Positions 28,851 to 38,077 of a stretch of DNA of 64,000 nucleotides are shown here, piece after piece; within the stretch, counting starts at the first letter, position 1, and each line of letters begins with the position of its first letter. Both the position numbers and the translations under genes were made by a program. The notes beneath the pieces are model-generated. The model made no database searches and was not told the DNA's origin. It saw only the letters and a program-made list of their open reading frames with translations. Origin of the DNA: Blastococcus sp. TF02-09 (GTDB taxonomy: Bacteria > Actinomycetota > Actinomycetes > Mycobacteriales > Geodermatophilaceae); assembly GCF_003319105.1 (NCBI RefSeq), contig NZ_QOHH01000001.1:62001-126000 (forward strand), written 5' to 3'.

Positions 28851-29291
28851 TCAGCCGTCGGTGAGGTGGACCGCGGACTCCTCGGGGCCCTCGCCGCCGA
28901 TCGCGGCGTCCCCGGTGGCCTCCATGTCGTCGGCCGTGCGGTTGGTGCCCGAGTCGCTGTCCGGGGTCGTGTTCAGGTCCTGCTCGAGCTGGACGTCCGC
29001 GCGCTGCGGGTCCTCGGCGGGGCGCACGTCGGGGACGTCGTCGGGGATCTCGCGGGCCAGCCGGCCGGAGAGCGACTCGCCCTCGGCCTGCTCGGCGGCG
29101 GTGGTGCCGAAGTCGGCCGACGCGGTCGGGCTCTCCCCGGGCAGCGCCTGGAACTGGGGGTCCTCGGCGCGCTCCATGGTGGGGGAGTCGTCCTGCGCCA
29201 CCTCGGGGATGCCGTCGTCCTCGGGGAAGATGTCGCGGGCGGTCTGGCCCTCGGTCTGGGTGGTCCCGTCGGTGGTGCCGGGGTCGGTCAT
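28851..29291 (-). CDS. DUF5709 family acidic protein
   Basis: A 146-residue, strongly acidic, probably disordered protein. Features are D-G-I-P-E-V-A-Q-D-D-S-P near residue 27, E-S-L-S-G-R-L-A-R-E-I-P-D near 72, and a C-terminal G-P-E-E-S-A-V-H-L. This order is typical of DUF5709 proteins of actinobacteria, which have no known function. A GGGTA box lies upstream on its strand (29386-29390), but its -35 is poor. It is divergent from the DUF1360 gene, which has a better SigF-type promoter, so both may be general-stress genes. Confidence 0.7.
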   Translation of the reverse strand: MTDPGTTDGTTQTEGQTARDIFPEDDGIPEVAQDDSPTMERAEDPQFQALPGESPTASADFGTTAAEQAEGESLSGRLAREIPDDVPDVRPAEDPQRADVQLEQDLNTTPDSDSGTNRTADDMEATGDAAIGGEGPEESAVHLTDG

Positions 29292-29438
29292 GGGCGTCTC
29301 CGTTCGTCGCGCGGGCGCACCCGCTGCTCGTCGTCCCCGGGGGGACGGTGGGCCGGTCCAGGGGGCCGGCGTCGTGGCTCGCCCCTACCCGTGACCCCCG
29401 CCGACATGCCTGATGTGCGGTGCGGCACGGCGCCCCCG

Positions 29439-29463
29439 GGTTCGCCGGGAGACGGCGGGGGTA
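29439..29463 (+). promoter_or_regulatory. SigF-type promoter before the DUF1360 gene
   Basis: GGTT (29439-29442), 16 bases, and GGGTA (29459-29463) match the SigF consensus. The -10 ends 10 bases before the ATG, so the transcript would have almost no leader. It would place the gene in the SigF regulon encoded 5 kb away. Single-site match in GC-rich DNA, so moderate confidence. Confidence 0.45.
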
Positions 29464-29473
29464 GCGCCGCCCC

Positions 29474-30058
29474 ATGGAGATCGCAGACGAGGTGCAGCGG
29501 ATCGGGGCCCCGGTCCGCCGGTGGGCCCGCACGCAGAAGCGCGAGTACACCCAGGGCGAGGCCCGCCCACTGGGCGCGGACCTGGGCGCGATGGGCGTCT
29601 ACGTCGGCCTGGTGTCGGCGGCTGCTGCGGCGGTGCGGTCCTCGCGCGCCGAGCTGCCCGAGCGGATCCCGTTCGGCGACGCCGCGCTGATGACCGTGGC
29701 CACCTTCCGGCTGGCCCGGCGGATCGCGAAGGACCCCGTGACCGCGCCGCTGCGGGCGCCGTTCGTCCGCTTCGAGGGGCCGTCGGGGCACGCGGAGATC
29801 GCGGAGGAGGTGCGCGAGCACGGCGGTGTCAAGCACGCGGTCGGGGAGCTGCTCACCTGCCCGTTCTGCCTGGCGCAGTGGGTGGGCACGGGGTTCGTGT
29901 TCGGCTACGTCGCCGCGCCCAAGGCCACCCGGCTGGCCGCCCTGACGATGACGATGGTGGCCGGCTCCGACGTCCTGCAGTTCGTCTACGACGCGATCCA
30001 GAACGGCGGGCCGTCGCCGTCCCAGGGGTCGGCGGAGGCCGACGGCGTCGAGGCCTGA
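29474..30058 (+). CDS. DUF1360 family protein
   Basis: A 194-residue protein with hydrophobic segments in the middle and the C-terminal half. The signature is L-L-T-C-P-F-C-L-A-Q-W-V-G-T-G-F-V-F, a C-x-x-C pair inside a membrane helix. It ends near D-V-L-Q-F-V-Y-D-A-I-Q. This motif defines DUF1360, small membrane proteins related to a Bacillus spore-associated protein. The CxxC suggests a redox or metal site but nothing is proven. Context (SigF promoter, DUF5709 neighbour, Ku downstream) suggests a stress role. Confidence 0.85.
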   Translation: MEIADEVQRIGAPVRRWARTQKREYTQGEARPLGADLGAMGVYVGLVSAAAAAVRSSRAELPERIPFGDAALMTVATFRLARRIAKDPVTAPLRAPFVRFEGPSGHAEIAEEVREHGGVKHAVGELLTCPFCLAQWVGTGFVFGYVAAPKATRLAALTMTMVAGSDVLQFVYDAIQNGGPSPSQGSAEADGVEA

Positions 30059-30187
30059 CGTCCTCCGACCGGGGGAGACGAGGAGCCGGTCGACCTGCCG
30101 GGACCGGCCCCGCGGACCTATCGTGTGATCTTGACCCGGAACGGGTCGCACGGGGCCCACCTCGGGTCCCCCTCGGGAAGGGGCGGC

Positions 30188-31180
30188 ATGCGATCGATCT
30201 GGCGCGGAGCCGTGTCCTTCGGGCTGGTCAGCATCGGCGTGAAGCTGTACTCGGCCACCGAGGACAAGGACATCCGCTTCCACCAGGTGCACGCCGCCGA
30301 CGGCGGGCGGGTCAAGTACAAGCGGGTCTGCTCGATCGACGGCGAGGAGGTCGAGTACAGCGACATCGCCAAGGGCTACGAGCTGCCCGACGGCCAGGTC
30401 GTCATCCTCACCGACGAGGACTTCGACGAGCTGCCGCTGACCACCCGCCGCGAGATCGAGGTGCTGGAGTTCGTCGACCAGGACGAGATCGACCCGATCA
30501 TGTTCGAGAAGTCGTACTACCTGGAGCCCGACGGCCCGGCCGCCCGGCCCTACGTGCTGCTCCGCGACGCCCTCGAGAACGCCGGCCAGGTGGCCATCAC
30601 CAAGATCGCCATCCGCCAGCGGGAGTCCCTCGCCGTCCTGCGGGTGCGCGACGGCGTCCTCGTCATGCACACGATGCGCTGGCCCGACGAGATCCGCCGT
30701 CCCGACTTCGCGTTCCTCGACGAGGACATCGCCGTCCGGCCGCAGGAGCTGACGATGGCCGAGGCGCTGATCGGCTCCATGACCAGCGAGTTCGACCCGG
30801 GTCAGTTCACCGACGACTACCGCGAGGCCATGACCGCGCTGCTGGAGGCCAAGCAGAGCGGCGGGGACGTGGCCCAGCCGCCGGAGGTCGCCGACGACGG
30901 CGCCGCGGTGGTCGACCTGATGAGCGCGCTGCGCCGCAGCGTCGAGCGCGCCAAGGGTGGCGCAGCAGCTGACGACGACGCCGACGACTCCACGGCGGAG
31001 GACGACGCCCCGGCGACCAAGGCCCCCGCCAAGCGCGCCCCGGCGAAGAAGGCGGCCGCGGAGAAGCCCGCCAAGAAGGCTGCTGCCAAGAAGGCCACCG
31101 CCACGAAGACCACCGCGGCGAAGAAGACGAGCGCGGGCGCCGACAAGCCCCCGGCCAAGCGCGCCCGCCGCAGCGCCTGA
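30188..31180 (+). CDS. ku: Ku DNA end-binding protein
   Basis: A 330-residue bacterial Ku. The core (1 to about 255) starts R-S-I-W-R-G-A-V-S-F-G-L-V-S-I-G-V-K-L-Y and includes R-V-K-Y-K-R-V-C and Y-Y-L-E-P-D. The C-terminal 70 residues are Lys/Ala/Pro repeats (A-K-K-A, A-P-A-K-R) like histone H1 tails. Ku dimers ring DNA ends and recruit LigD for non-homologous end joining. ATG 30188 follows GGAAGGGG. The ligase gene starts 2 bases after its stop, so ku heads a four-gene operon. Confidence 0.95.
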   Translation: MRSIWRGAVSFGLVSIGVKLYSATEDKDIRFHQVHAADGGRVKYKRVCSIDGEEVEYSDIAKGYELPDGQVVILTDEDFDELPLTTRREIEVLEFVDQDEIDPIMFEKSYYLEPDGPAARPYVLLRDALENAGQVAITKIAIRQRESLAVLRVRDGVLVMHTMRWPDEIRRPDFAFLDEDIAVRPQELTMAEALIGSMTSEFDPGQFTDDYREAMTALLEAKQSGGDVAQPPEVADDGAAVVDLMSALRRSVERAKGGAAADDDADDSTAEDDAPATKAPAKRAPAKKAAAEKPAKKAAAKKATATKTTAAKKTSAGADKPPAKRARRSA

Positions 31181-31181
31181 C

Positions 31182-32642
31182 GTGCCGGGCCGGTCGTCCG
31201 ACCCGCTGGCCGAGTACCGCGCCAAGCGGGACCCGGCCCGCACCGCCGAGCCGGTCCCGCCCGCGGGGCAGCCGCTGCCGGAGGGGAACGACGACACCTT
31301 CGTCGTCCAGGAGCACCACACGCCCCGCGGCCGGACGGGGGAGCGGGTGCACTGGGACCTGCGGCTCGAGCGGGACGGCGTCCTGAAGAGCTGGGCGGTG
31401 CCCAAGGGGCCGCCGCTGGAGCCGGGCAGCAACCGGCTCGCCGTCCCCACCGAGGACCACCCGCTGGAGTACGCCTCCTTCGCCGGCACGATCGCCGCCG
31501 GCGAGTACGGCGGGGGAGCCGTGACGATCTGGGACGCCGGGCGCTACGCGACGGAGAAGTGGGACGAGCGGCACGTCATCGTCACCTTCGACGGCCACCG
31601 GCTGACCGGGCGGTACGCCCTGTTCCCCCTCGCCGACGGCAGCTGGAACATCCGCAAGCTCGACGCCACCGCGCCGCCGGAACCGCCGCCCGCCCCGGTG
31701 CCCATGCTGGCCACCGCCGGGGCGCTCCCGGCGGTCGACGAGGACGCCCGCTGGGGCTACGAGTTCAAGTGGGACGGCGTGCGCGCCGTGGCCACGGTGC
31801 GCGGCGGGGTGCTGTCCCTCTCCTCCCGCAAGGGCACCGACATCACCGTGCGCTACCCGGAGGTGGCCCGGCTGCCGGGTTCGCTCGCCGGGCGCGACGC
31901 CGTCGTCGACGGCGAGATCGTGATGATGGACGCCGCCGGCCGCCCCGACTTCGGCGCGCTGCAGAACCGGATGCACCGGACGGGCCCGGAGGTGCCGCGG
32001 ATGGCGGCCGCCGCACCGGTCACCTACCTGGTCTTCGATCTCCTTGCCCTCGACGGCGAGGACCTGCGGGCGCGGCCCTACGCCGAGCGCCGCGAGCTGC
32101 TCGACGAGCTGGCCCCGGCCGGGCACCGCTGGGTGCTGACCCCGTGGTTCCGCGGCGGCGGGGCCGACGTGCGGGCCGCCAGCGAGGAGAACGGCCTCGA
32201 GGGCGTCGTCGCCAAGCGGCTCGGGTCCCCCTACCGCGAGGGGGTGCGCAGCCCCGACTGGCGCAAGGTCAAGAACTTCTTCACCCAGGCCGTCGTCGTC
32301 GGCGGGTGGCGGCCGGGGCAGGGCCGCCGCGAGGGGACCATCGGCTCGCTGCTGGTCGGGGTGCCGGACGACGAGGGCCGGCTGGTCTACGTGGGGCACG
32401 TCGGCACCGGCTTCAGCGACGCCGACCTGCGGCACCTGCAGCGCACCCTCACGCCCCGCGCGTCGACGCCGTTCGAGAACGCGCTGCCGCGGGAGGTCAC
32501 CCGCGACGCGCGGTGGGTGGAGCCGGACCTGGTCGGTGAGGTGGCCTACGCGGTCTGGACGGCCGACGACCGGTTGCGGCACCCGTCGTGGCGGGGTGTG
32601 CGGGAGGACCTGGAGCCCGACGACGTGGTGAGGGAGCCGTGA
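31182..32642 (+). CDS. ligD: LigD: 3'-phosphoesterase plus ATP-dependent DNA ligase
   Basis: A 486-residue protein with two of the three LigD modules. The phosphoesterase comes first (about 40-160): F-V-V-Q-E-H-H, H-W-D-L-R-L-E-R-D-G-V-L-K-S-W-A-V-P-K-G-P and G-E-Y-G-G-G. The ligase follows, with nucleotidyl Lys196 in E-F-K-W-D-G-V-R, D-G-E-I-V near 245, and G-V-V-A-K-R-L. The polymerase/primase module is absent and is encoded by the next, overlapping gene. In Mycobacterium all three are one chain in the order polymerase, esterase, ligase. GTG 31182 is two bases after the ku stop. Confidence 0.95.
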   Translation: MPGRSSDPLAEYRAKRDPARTAEPVPPAGQPLPEGNDDTFVVQEHHTPRGRTGERVHWDLRLERDGVLKSWAVPKGPPLEPGSNRLAVPTEDHPLEYASFAGTIAAGEYGGGAVTIWDAGRYATEKWDERHVIVTFDGHRLTGRYALFPLADGSWNIRKLDATAPPEPPPAPVPMLATAGALPAVDEDARWGYEFKWDGVRAVATVRGGVLSLSSRKGTDITVRYPEVARLPGSLAGRDAVVDGEIVMMDAAGRPDFGALQNRMHRTGPEVPRMAAAAPVTYLVFDLLALDGEDLRARPYAERRELLDELAPAGHRWVLTPWFRGGGADVRAASEENGLEGVVAKRLGSPYREGVRSPDWRKVKNFFTQAVVVGGWRPGQGRREGTIGSLLVGVPDDEGRLVYVGHVGTGFSDADLRHLQRTLTPRASTPFENALPREVTRDARWVEPDLVGEVAYAVWTADDRLRHPSWRGVREDLEPDDVVREP

Positions 32643-33583
32643 GTCCGGCGAAGCAGCGGGTGGAGATCGACGGGCGCACGCTGTCGGTGTCCAACCTGGA
32701 GAAGGTGCTGTTCCCCGAGGTCGGGTTCACCAAGGCGCAGGTCATCGACTACTACGTGCGCATCGCCCCGGTGCTGCTGCCGCACGTGGCGGGGCGTCCG
32801 GTCACCTTCACCCGGTGGCCCGACGGCGTCGAGGGGCAGACGTTCTTCGAGAAGAACAGCGCCCGGCACGCGCCCGGGTGGGTGCGCAGCGTGACCATCC
32901 CCAGCCCGGGCAGCTCCCGTGGTCGCGAGACCCTCGACATGGTCGTGCTCGAGTCCGTGGCCGACCTCGCCTGGGCGGCGAACCTCGCCGCGCTGGAGGT
33001 GCACGTCCCGCAGTGGCGGGTGGACGACGACGGGGTGCCGCAGCTGCCCGACCTGCTCGTCCTCGACCTCGACCCCGGGCCGGACACCGGCATCTACGAG
33101 TGCTGCCTCGTCGCCGAGCGACTGGGGGAGCGGCTGGAGGCCGACGGGCTGGACCCGGTGGTGAAGACCTCGGGCTCCAAGGGCATGCAGGTGTACGCGC
33201 CGATCGAGGCCCCCACCGACCGCGAGCACCCGAGCCGCTACGCGAAGGCGCTGGCCCAGGAGCTCTCCGCGGAGACGCCGGACGACGTCGTCTGGCGGAT
33301 GGAGAAGGTGCTGCGCCCGGGCAAGGTGCTCATCGACTGGAGCCAGAACAACCCGGCCAAGACCACCGTCGCCCCCTACTCGCTGCGCGCCCGGGCCGGC
33401 GCGACGGTGTCCACGCCGATCGGCTGGGACGAGGTCGACGCGGTGCGGGACGGCTCGCTGGACCCGGCGGAGTTGCGGTTCACCACCGATCAGGTCCTGG
33501 CCCGGGTCGAGGAGTACGGCGACCTGTTCGACGTCGCCGGCGCCACCCGCGCGGCGTTGCCGGAGGTTCGCGAGGGACGATGA
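32639..33583 (+). CDS. LigD-type polymerase/primase (stand-alone)
   Basis: A 314-residue archaeo-eukaryotic primase-like polymerase. L-S-V-S-N-L-E-K-V-L-F-P opens it. P-V-T-F-T-R-W-P-D-G-V and F-F-E-K-N follow, then the metal-binding D-L-D-P-G-P-D, K-T-S-G-S-K-G-M-Q-V-Y near 180, and W-S-Q-N-N-P-A-K-T-T-V-A-P-Y-S-L-R near 235. It fills gaps and adds nucleotides during end joining, preferring ribonucleotides in known relatives. Its GTG overlaps the ligD stop (GTGA), with AGGGAG just upstream. Together with ligD it restores the three activities as a split enzyme. Confidence 0.94.
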   Translation: MSPAKQRVEIDGRTLSVSNLEKVLFPEVGFTKAQVIDYYVRIAPVLLPHVAGRPVTFTRWPDGVEGQTFFEKNSARHAPGWVRSVTIPSPGSSRGRETLDMVVLESVADLAWAANLAALEVHVPQWRVDDDGVPQLPDLLVLDLDPGPDTGIYECCLVAERLGERLEADGLDPVVKTSGSKGMQVYAPIEAPTDREHPSRYAKALAQELSAETPDDVVWRMEKVLRPGKVLIDWSQNNPAKTTVAPYSLRARAGATVSTPIGWDEVDAVRDGSLDPAELRFTTDQVLARVEEYGDLFDVAGATRAALPEVREGR

Positions 33584-34470
33584 CGGCCATGTCCGACGCA
33601 GGCCCGCCCGACCCCAGCACCACCGACGTCGGGCGGCTGGTGGTGCGCTGCCCGGACCAGCCGGGGATCGTCGCCGTCCTGTCGCGGCTGCTGGCCGACG
33701 TCGGCGCGAACATCACCGAGTCCCAGCAGCACTCCTCCGACCCGCTCGGCGGCACGTTCACCCTGCGCCTGGAGTTCGTGCTGCCCGAGCTCGCCGCGCG
33801 CCGTCCGCAGCTCGAGGGCGCCCTGGAGCTGCTGGCCCGCCAGTGGGGGATGACCTGGCGGCTGACCGAGGCCGCGCACCGGCCGACCGTCGCCGTCTTC
33901 GTCAGCCGGACCGACCACGTGCTGCAGGAGCTGGTCTACCGGGTGCGGGCCGGCGACCTGCGCGCCGAGATCACCGCCGTCGTCTCCAACCACACCGACC
34001 TCGAGCCGGTGGCGAAGGCCGCGGGCATCCCGTTCCACCACGTGCCGGTGACGCCGGAGACCAAGGCCGATGCCGAGGCGCAGGCCCTGGAGCTGATCGG
34101 CGACGTCGACCTGGTCGTGCTGGCCCGGTACATGCAGATCGTGTCGCCGGGGTTCTGCGCGCGGTTCCCCGAGCGGCTGATCAACATCCACCACAGCTTC
34201 CTGCCGGCGTTCGTCGGCGCGAACCCCTACCGGGCCGCGCACGACCGGGGGGTGAAGCTCATCGGGGCCACGGCGCACTACGTGACCCCGGAGCTCGACG
34301 CGGGCCCGATCATCGAGCAGGAGGTCGCCCGGGTCGATCACCGCGCCACGGTCGAGGACATGCGCCGGGTGGGCCGCTACGTCGAGCGGCAGGTGCTCGC
34401 GCAGGCGGTGACCTGGCACGTCGAGGACCGCGTGATCGTCGAGGGGCCGCGCACCATCGTCTTCGCCTGA
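33580..34470 (+). CDS. purU: Formyltetrahydrofolate deformylase
   Basis: A 296-residue enzyme hydrolysing 10-formyl-THF to formate and THF. An ACT regulatory domain (about 15-90; V-R-C-P-D-Q-P-G-I-V-A) precedes a formyltransferase-type domain. That domain has S-N-H-T-D-L-E-P, R-Y-M-Q-I-V-S-P near 185, catalytic N-I-H-H-S-F-L-P-A-F near 205, and L-D-A-G-P-I-I-E-Q near 245. The ATG overlaps the stop of the polymerase gene, so it is the last gene of the ku-ligD operon. A folate enzyme there is unexpected; it may simply share the transcript. Confidence 0.94.
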   Translation: MTAMSDAGPPDPSTTDVGRLVVRCPDQPGIVAVLSRLLADVGANITESQQHSSDPLGGTFTLRLEFVLPELAARRPQLEGALELLARQWGMTWRLTEAAHRPTVAVFVSRTDHVLQELVYRVRAGDLRAEITAVVSNHTDLEPVAKAAGIPFHHVPVTPETKADAEAQALELIGDVDLVVLARYMQIVSPGFCARFPERLINIHHSFLPAFVGANPYRAAHDRGVKLIGATAHYVTPELDAGPIIEQEVARVDHRATVEDMRRVGRYVERQVLAQAVTWHVEDRVIVEGPRTIVFA

Positions 34471-34501
34471 CCCCGGACGGGGGCGATCCGGGTCACCTTG
34501 A

Positions 34502-34516
34502 TTTGACTCGTTCAAA
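34502..34516. promoter_or_regulatory. Inverted repeat upstream of the catalase gene
   Basis: TTTGA-CTCGT-TCAAA is a 5-5-5 dyad about 45 bases before the catalase start, in a locally AT-richer stretch. A TTGACT within it could serve as -35, so a bound repressor would block the promoter. A peroxide-responsive Fur-family regulator would be usual for a catalase, but the site does not closely match a consensus I know. Confidence 0.4.
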
Positions 34517-34560
34517 ACAATGGTGTGGGGTGGGATGCGAACCCGAGGAGGAGCATCCGC

Positions 34561-36222
34561 ATGACCGACGTCGCATCGCAGGGCCCGGCTCCGAGCGAGT
34601 CCGACCGCCCCGTCCTGACCACCCGCCAGGGCCACCCGGTCTACGACAACCAGAACCAGCGGACCGTGGGCGCCCGTGGCCCGGCGACCCTGGAGAACTA
34701 CCAGTTCCTCGAGAAGCTCAGCCACTTCGACCGTGAGCGCGTCCCCGAGCGCGTCGTGCACGCCCGCGGGATCACCGCGTTCGGCTATTTCGAGGCCGAC
34801 GGCACCGTCGGCGACGAGCCGATCGCGACGTACACCCGCGCCAAGCTCTTCCAGGAGAAGGGCAAGCGCACCGACGTCGCCGTGCGGTTCTCCACCGTCG
34901 CCGGCGGCCGGGACTCCTCGGAGTCGGCCCGCGACCCGCGCGGGTTCGCCGTGAAGTTCTACACCGAGGACGGCAACTGGGACCTCGTCGGCAACAACCT
35001 GGGCGTCTTCTTCATCCGCGACGCGATCAAGTTTCCCGACTTCATCCACTCGCAGAAGCCCGACCCGGTCACCTTCGAGGCCAACGTCGCCGAGCGCGCG
35101 TTCGACTTCTTCAGCCAGACCCCCGAGGCTCTGCACATGATCTCGCTGGTCTTCAGCCCCCGCGGCACGCCGGCGAACTACCGGCACATGCAGGGCTTCG
35201 GCGTGAACACCTACAAGTGGGTCAACGCCCAGGGCGAGACCGTCCTGGTCAAGTACCACTGGTACCCGAAGGAGGGCGTCAAGTCCTGGGGAGCCGCGGA
35301 CGCCGCGGCCGCGCAGGCGAAGAGCCTGGGCACGCACACCAAGGACCTGCACGACGCCATCGCCGCGGGCGACCACCCGCAGTGGGACCTCTACGTCCAG
35401 CTCATGAGCGACGACGAGCACCCCGAGCTCGACTTCGACCCGCTGGACGACACCAAGACCTGGCCGCAGGAGCTCTTCCCGGTCCGCAAGGTCGGCACGA
35501 TGACGCTGGACCGGATGCCGGTGGACAACTTCACCGAGAACGAGCAGATCGCGTTCGGCACGGGCGTGCTGGTCGACGGGCTGGACTTCTCCGACGACAA
35601 GATGCTGGTCGGCCGGACGTTCTCCTACTCCGACACCCAGCGCTACCGGATCGGCCCGAACTACCTGCAGCTGCCGGTGAACCAGCCGAAGGCGAAGGTC
35701 GCCACCAACCAGCGCGACGGGCAGATGGCCTACGGCGTGGACCGGGCCGAGGGCACCAACCCGCACGTGAACTACGAGCCGTCGGTCCTCGGTGGGCTGC
35801 GCGAGGCGGAGTACCCGACGCACGACGAGCAGGGCCCGGTGATCACCGGCCGGCTCACCCGCGCCCGCATCCCGCGCACCAACGACTACCAGCAGGCCGG
35901 GGAGCGCTACCAGCTCTCCGAGCAGTGGGAGAAGGACGAGCTGGTCGCCAACCTCGTCGGTGCCCTCGAGCAGTGCCGCCGCGACATCCAGGAGCGGATG
36001 GTGTGGCACTTCTTCATGGCCGACGACGAGTGGGGCCAGCGGGTCGGCGACGCCCTGGGCATCACCGCGGACGACGTCCGGGGGCTGGAGCCGCTGCAGA
36101 CGCAGACGCTGTCGGAGGAGGAGCTGCAGCGCGCGGCCAACCTCGGCAAGAACGGCCCGCGGGACGTCGCCGGCAGGGACATGACGCACTGCGTGCCGAA
36201 CGAGCACGTCACCGTCGGCTGA
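34561..36222 (+). CDS. katA: Monofunctional haem catalase
   Basis: A 553-residue catalase. Distal His is in R-V-V-H-A-R-G near residue 67, and distal Asn in [10 protein letters not shown] near 143. The proximal tyrosine motif is [11 protein letters not shown] near 360. It dismutates hydrogen peroxide. Length is a little above the common 480-500 because of a C-terminal extension ([10 protein letters not shown] to H-V-T-V-G), still far short of the large-subunit class. ATG 34561 follows GAGGAGGAG. It ends the stress block and is closed by a strong hairpin. Confidence 0.95.
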   Translation: MTDVASQGPAPSESDRPVLTTRQGHPVYDNQNQRTVGARGPATLENYQFLEKLSHFDRERVPERVVHARGITAFGYFEADGTVGDEPIATYTRAKLFQEKGKRTDVAVRFSTVAGGRDSSESARDPRGFAVKFYTEDGNWDLVGNNLGVFFIRDAIKFPDFIHSQKPDPVTFEANVAERAFDFFSQTPEALHMISLVFSPRGTPANYRHMQGFGVNTYKWVNAQGETVLVKYHWYPKEGVKSWGAADAAAAQAKSLGTHTKDLHDAIAAGDHPQWDLYVQLMSDDEHPELDFDPLDDTKTWPQELFPVRKVGTMTLDRMPVDNFTENEQIAFGTGVLVDGLDFSDDKMLVGRTFSYSDTQRYRIGPNYLQLPVNQPKAKVATNQRDGQMAYGVDRAEGTNPHVNYEPSVLGGLREAEYPTHDEQGPVITGRLTRARIPRTNDYQQAGERYQLSEQWEKDELVANLVGALEQCRRDIQERMVWHFFMADDEWGQRVGDALGITADDVRGLEPLQTQTLSEEELQRAANLGKNGPRDVAGRDMTHCVPNEHVTVG

Positions 36223-36238
36223 CAGCCACGGAGCGGGC

Positions 36239-36268
36239 GGGCCGCGACCGGGTTACCGGTCGCGGCCC
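36239..36268. terminator. Bidirectional terminator between katA and pabB
   Basis: GGGCCGCGACCGG (36239-36251) pairs perfectly with CCGGTCGCGGCCC (36256-36268) around a GTTA loop. It is 16 bases after the katA stop and 10 bases from the stop of the converging pabB gene. Confidence 0.85.
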
Positions 36269-36277
36269 GTCGTGCGT

Positions 36278-38077
36278 TCAGAGGAGGACGGCGGGGCGCC
36301 AGCCGCGCAGCGAGTTGACGACGGCGAGCTCGTCGGCGGTGGCCAGGTCCTGCGGCGTGAGCGGGCGCTCGTGCAGCCGGCCCGCGGCGACCAGCCGGCC
36401 GCGCTCCACGCCGGGCAGGCACCCGGAGGTCACCGGCGGCGTCCACCAGCGGCCGCCCGTCCGGACGGCCAGGTTGGCGATCGTCGTCTCGGTCACCTCC
36501 CCGCGCGAGGAGGTCAGGACGACGTCGTCGGCGTCGGGCCACCGGGCGGCACGCTCGGTGTAGACGGCCCGCCGGGTGGTCTTGTGCCGGAGCCAGACGT
36601 CGTCGGCGTCGACCGGCTCGGGGTCCACGGCCAGTCGTACGGGACCGTCCACCGGGGCCGGTGGCGGTCCGACCTCGACCTCCAGCCGGCCGTCGCGGTG
36701 CAGGACCAGTCGCACGCGGGCCGGCGCCGGGTCCCCGGAGACGCGGGCGATCTCGCGGCGGACCTCGTCGAGGTCGAGGGCGAAGCCGGCCCAGTCCGCC
36801 GACCCCGCCAGCCGGGCCAGGTGTCCCTCGACGTTCCGCAGAGCGCCCCCGGGCAGTCGGGCCATCGTCTCCAGCAGGGCGAACTCCTCGTACGGCCGGC
36901 CGAGGATCTCCGCCTTGGCCAGCAGCTCGGCGTGCTCGGCGTCCGCGTCGGAGGACCAGGTGATGCCGCCGCCGGTGCCGTAGACCGCCGTGCCCGTGGC
37001 CCGCTCGACCGTCACCGTCCGGATCGCCACGTTGAACCGGGCGCGGAAGGCCTGGCCCGGGGGAGCGACGACGCCGATTGCCCCGCAGTAGACGCCGCGG
37101 GGGCCGTCCTCCAGCTCCCGGATCAGCTGCATCGTGCGGTGCTTGGGCGCGCCGGTCACCGAGCCCGAGGGGAAGAGGGCTCGGAACACGTCGACCAGCC
37201 CCACGTCGGGCCGCGGCCGCGCCGTCACGTCCGAGGTGAGCTGCCAGACCGTCTCGTACCGCTCGGCCCGGAACAGCGCGGGCACCTCGACGGTGCCGAC
37301 CTCGGCGATGCGGCCCAGGTCGTTGCGCAGCAGGTCGACGATCATCAGGTTCTCCGCGCGCTCCTTGTCGCTGGCCAGCAGCGTCCGGCGGATTTCGTCG
37401 TCCTCCGCGGTGGTGGCGCCCCGGCGGGCGGTCCCCTTCATCGGCCGGGTGAGCAGGCGGTCGCCGGTCCAGTCGAAGAACAGCTCGGGGCTGGCGCTGG
37501 CGACGACGTGGCTGCCGAGGTCGAGGTAGGCCGCCCACGACCCGCGCTGGCCGTACGCCAGGTCGGCGTAGAGCTGCTCCAGGTCCCCGGTGACCGGCGC
37601 GTGCATCCGCACGGTCAGGTTCACCTGGTAGGTGTCACCGGCGGCGATCGAGGCGCGGACGGCGGCGACGGCGTCCCGGTGGCCGGCCGCGGTCCACCCG
37701 CGTCGCCACGGCCCGGCCGCGTAGTCCCGCCGCCGGCCGGGTGGGGGAGCGATCGGTGGCTCCGTCTGCGCCCGCCCGGCGAGCCCGAAGACCACCAGGG
37801 GGAGCGTCTCGCCGGGGGAGCGGTCGGGCACCGCGGCGCCCGGGTCGAGCCCCGCGGCGGCCTCATAGGCCAGGTAGCCGAACGCCCAGGCCCCGGCGGC
37901 GGTCGCCCGCTCCACCTCGGCCAGCACGGGGACGACGTCGGCCGGCTCCCGCGCGACCAGGACCCGGTCGGCGTCCGGGAAGGCCAGCGCGGAACCGGTG
38001 ACCAGGTCGTCGAAGCGGGCCTGCACCCGTCCGGTCAGGCGGGCGTCGTCCGGGGCGGCGGGGTCACTCGCCGCCAC
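36278..38077 (-). CDS. pabB: Aminodeoxychorismate synthase component I fused to aminodeoxychorismate lyase
   Basis: A 599-residue PabB-PabC fusion. PabB (about 1-385) has R-P-M-K-G-T-A-R-R-G, E-N-L-M-I-V-D-L-L-R-N-D-L-G, F-P-S-G-S-V-T-G-A-P-K and G-I-G-type Y-C-G-A-I-G. The PabC part (about 395-599) is a class IV aminotransferase fold with cofactor Lys in R-H-K-T-T-R-R-A-V-Y, then E-V-T-E-T-T-I-A-N-L-A-V and S-G-C-L-P-G-V-E-R. Together they turn chorismate and ammonia into p-aminobenzoate for folate. A glutaminase (PabA) is not in the window. GTG 38077 overlaps the PAC2 gene by 14 bases. Confidence 0.92.
   Translation of the reverse strand: MAASDPAAPDDARLTGRVQARFDDLVTGSALAFPDADRVLVAREPADVVPVLAEVERATAAGAWAFGYLAYEAAAGLDPGAAVPDRSPGETLPLVVFGLAGRAQTEPPIAPPPGRRRDYAAGPWRRGWTAAGHRDAVAAVRASIAAGDTYQVNLTVRMHAPVTGDLEQLYADLAYGQRGSWAAYLDLGSHVVASASPELFFDWTGDRLLTRPMKGTARRGATTAEDDEIRRTLLASDKERAENLMIVDLLRNDLGRIAEVGTVEVPALFRAERYETVWQLTSDVTARPRPDVGLVDVFRALFPSGSVTGAPKHRTMQLIRELEDGPRGVYCGAIGVVAPPGQAFRARFNVAIRTVTVERATGTAVYGTGGGITWSSDADAEHAELLAKAEILGRPYEEFALLETMARLPGGALRNVEGHLARLAGSADWAGFALDLDEVRREIARVSGDPAPARVRLVLHRDGRLEVEVGPPPAPVDGPVRLAVDPEPVDADDVWLRHKTTRRAVYTERAARWPDADDVVLTSSRGEVTETTIANLAVRTGGRWWTPPVTSGCLPGVERGRLVAAGRLHERPLTPQDLATADELAVVNSLRGWRPAVLL

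Noticed and set aside
29386-29411. A SigF promoter for the DUF5709 gene.
   Set aside because: GGGTA is present on the right strand but the -35 at the required spacing reads GGCA rather than GGTT.
34498-34540. A SigF promoter for the catalase gene (GTTC ... GGGTGG).
   Set aside because: The -10 lacks the GGGTA core, so the match is too weak despite the attractive context.
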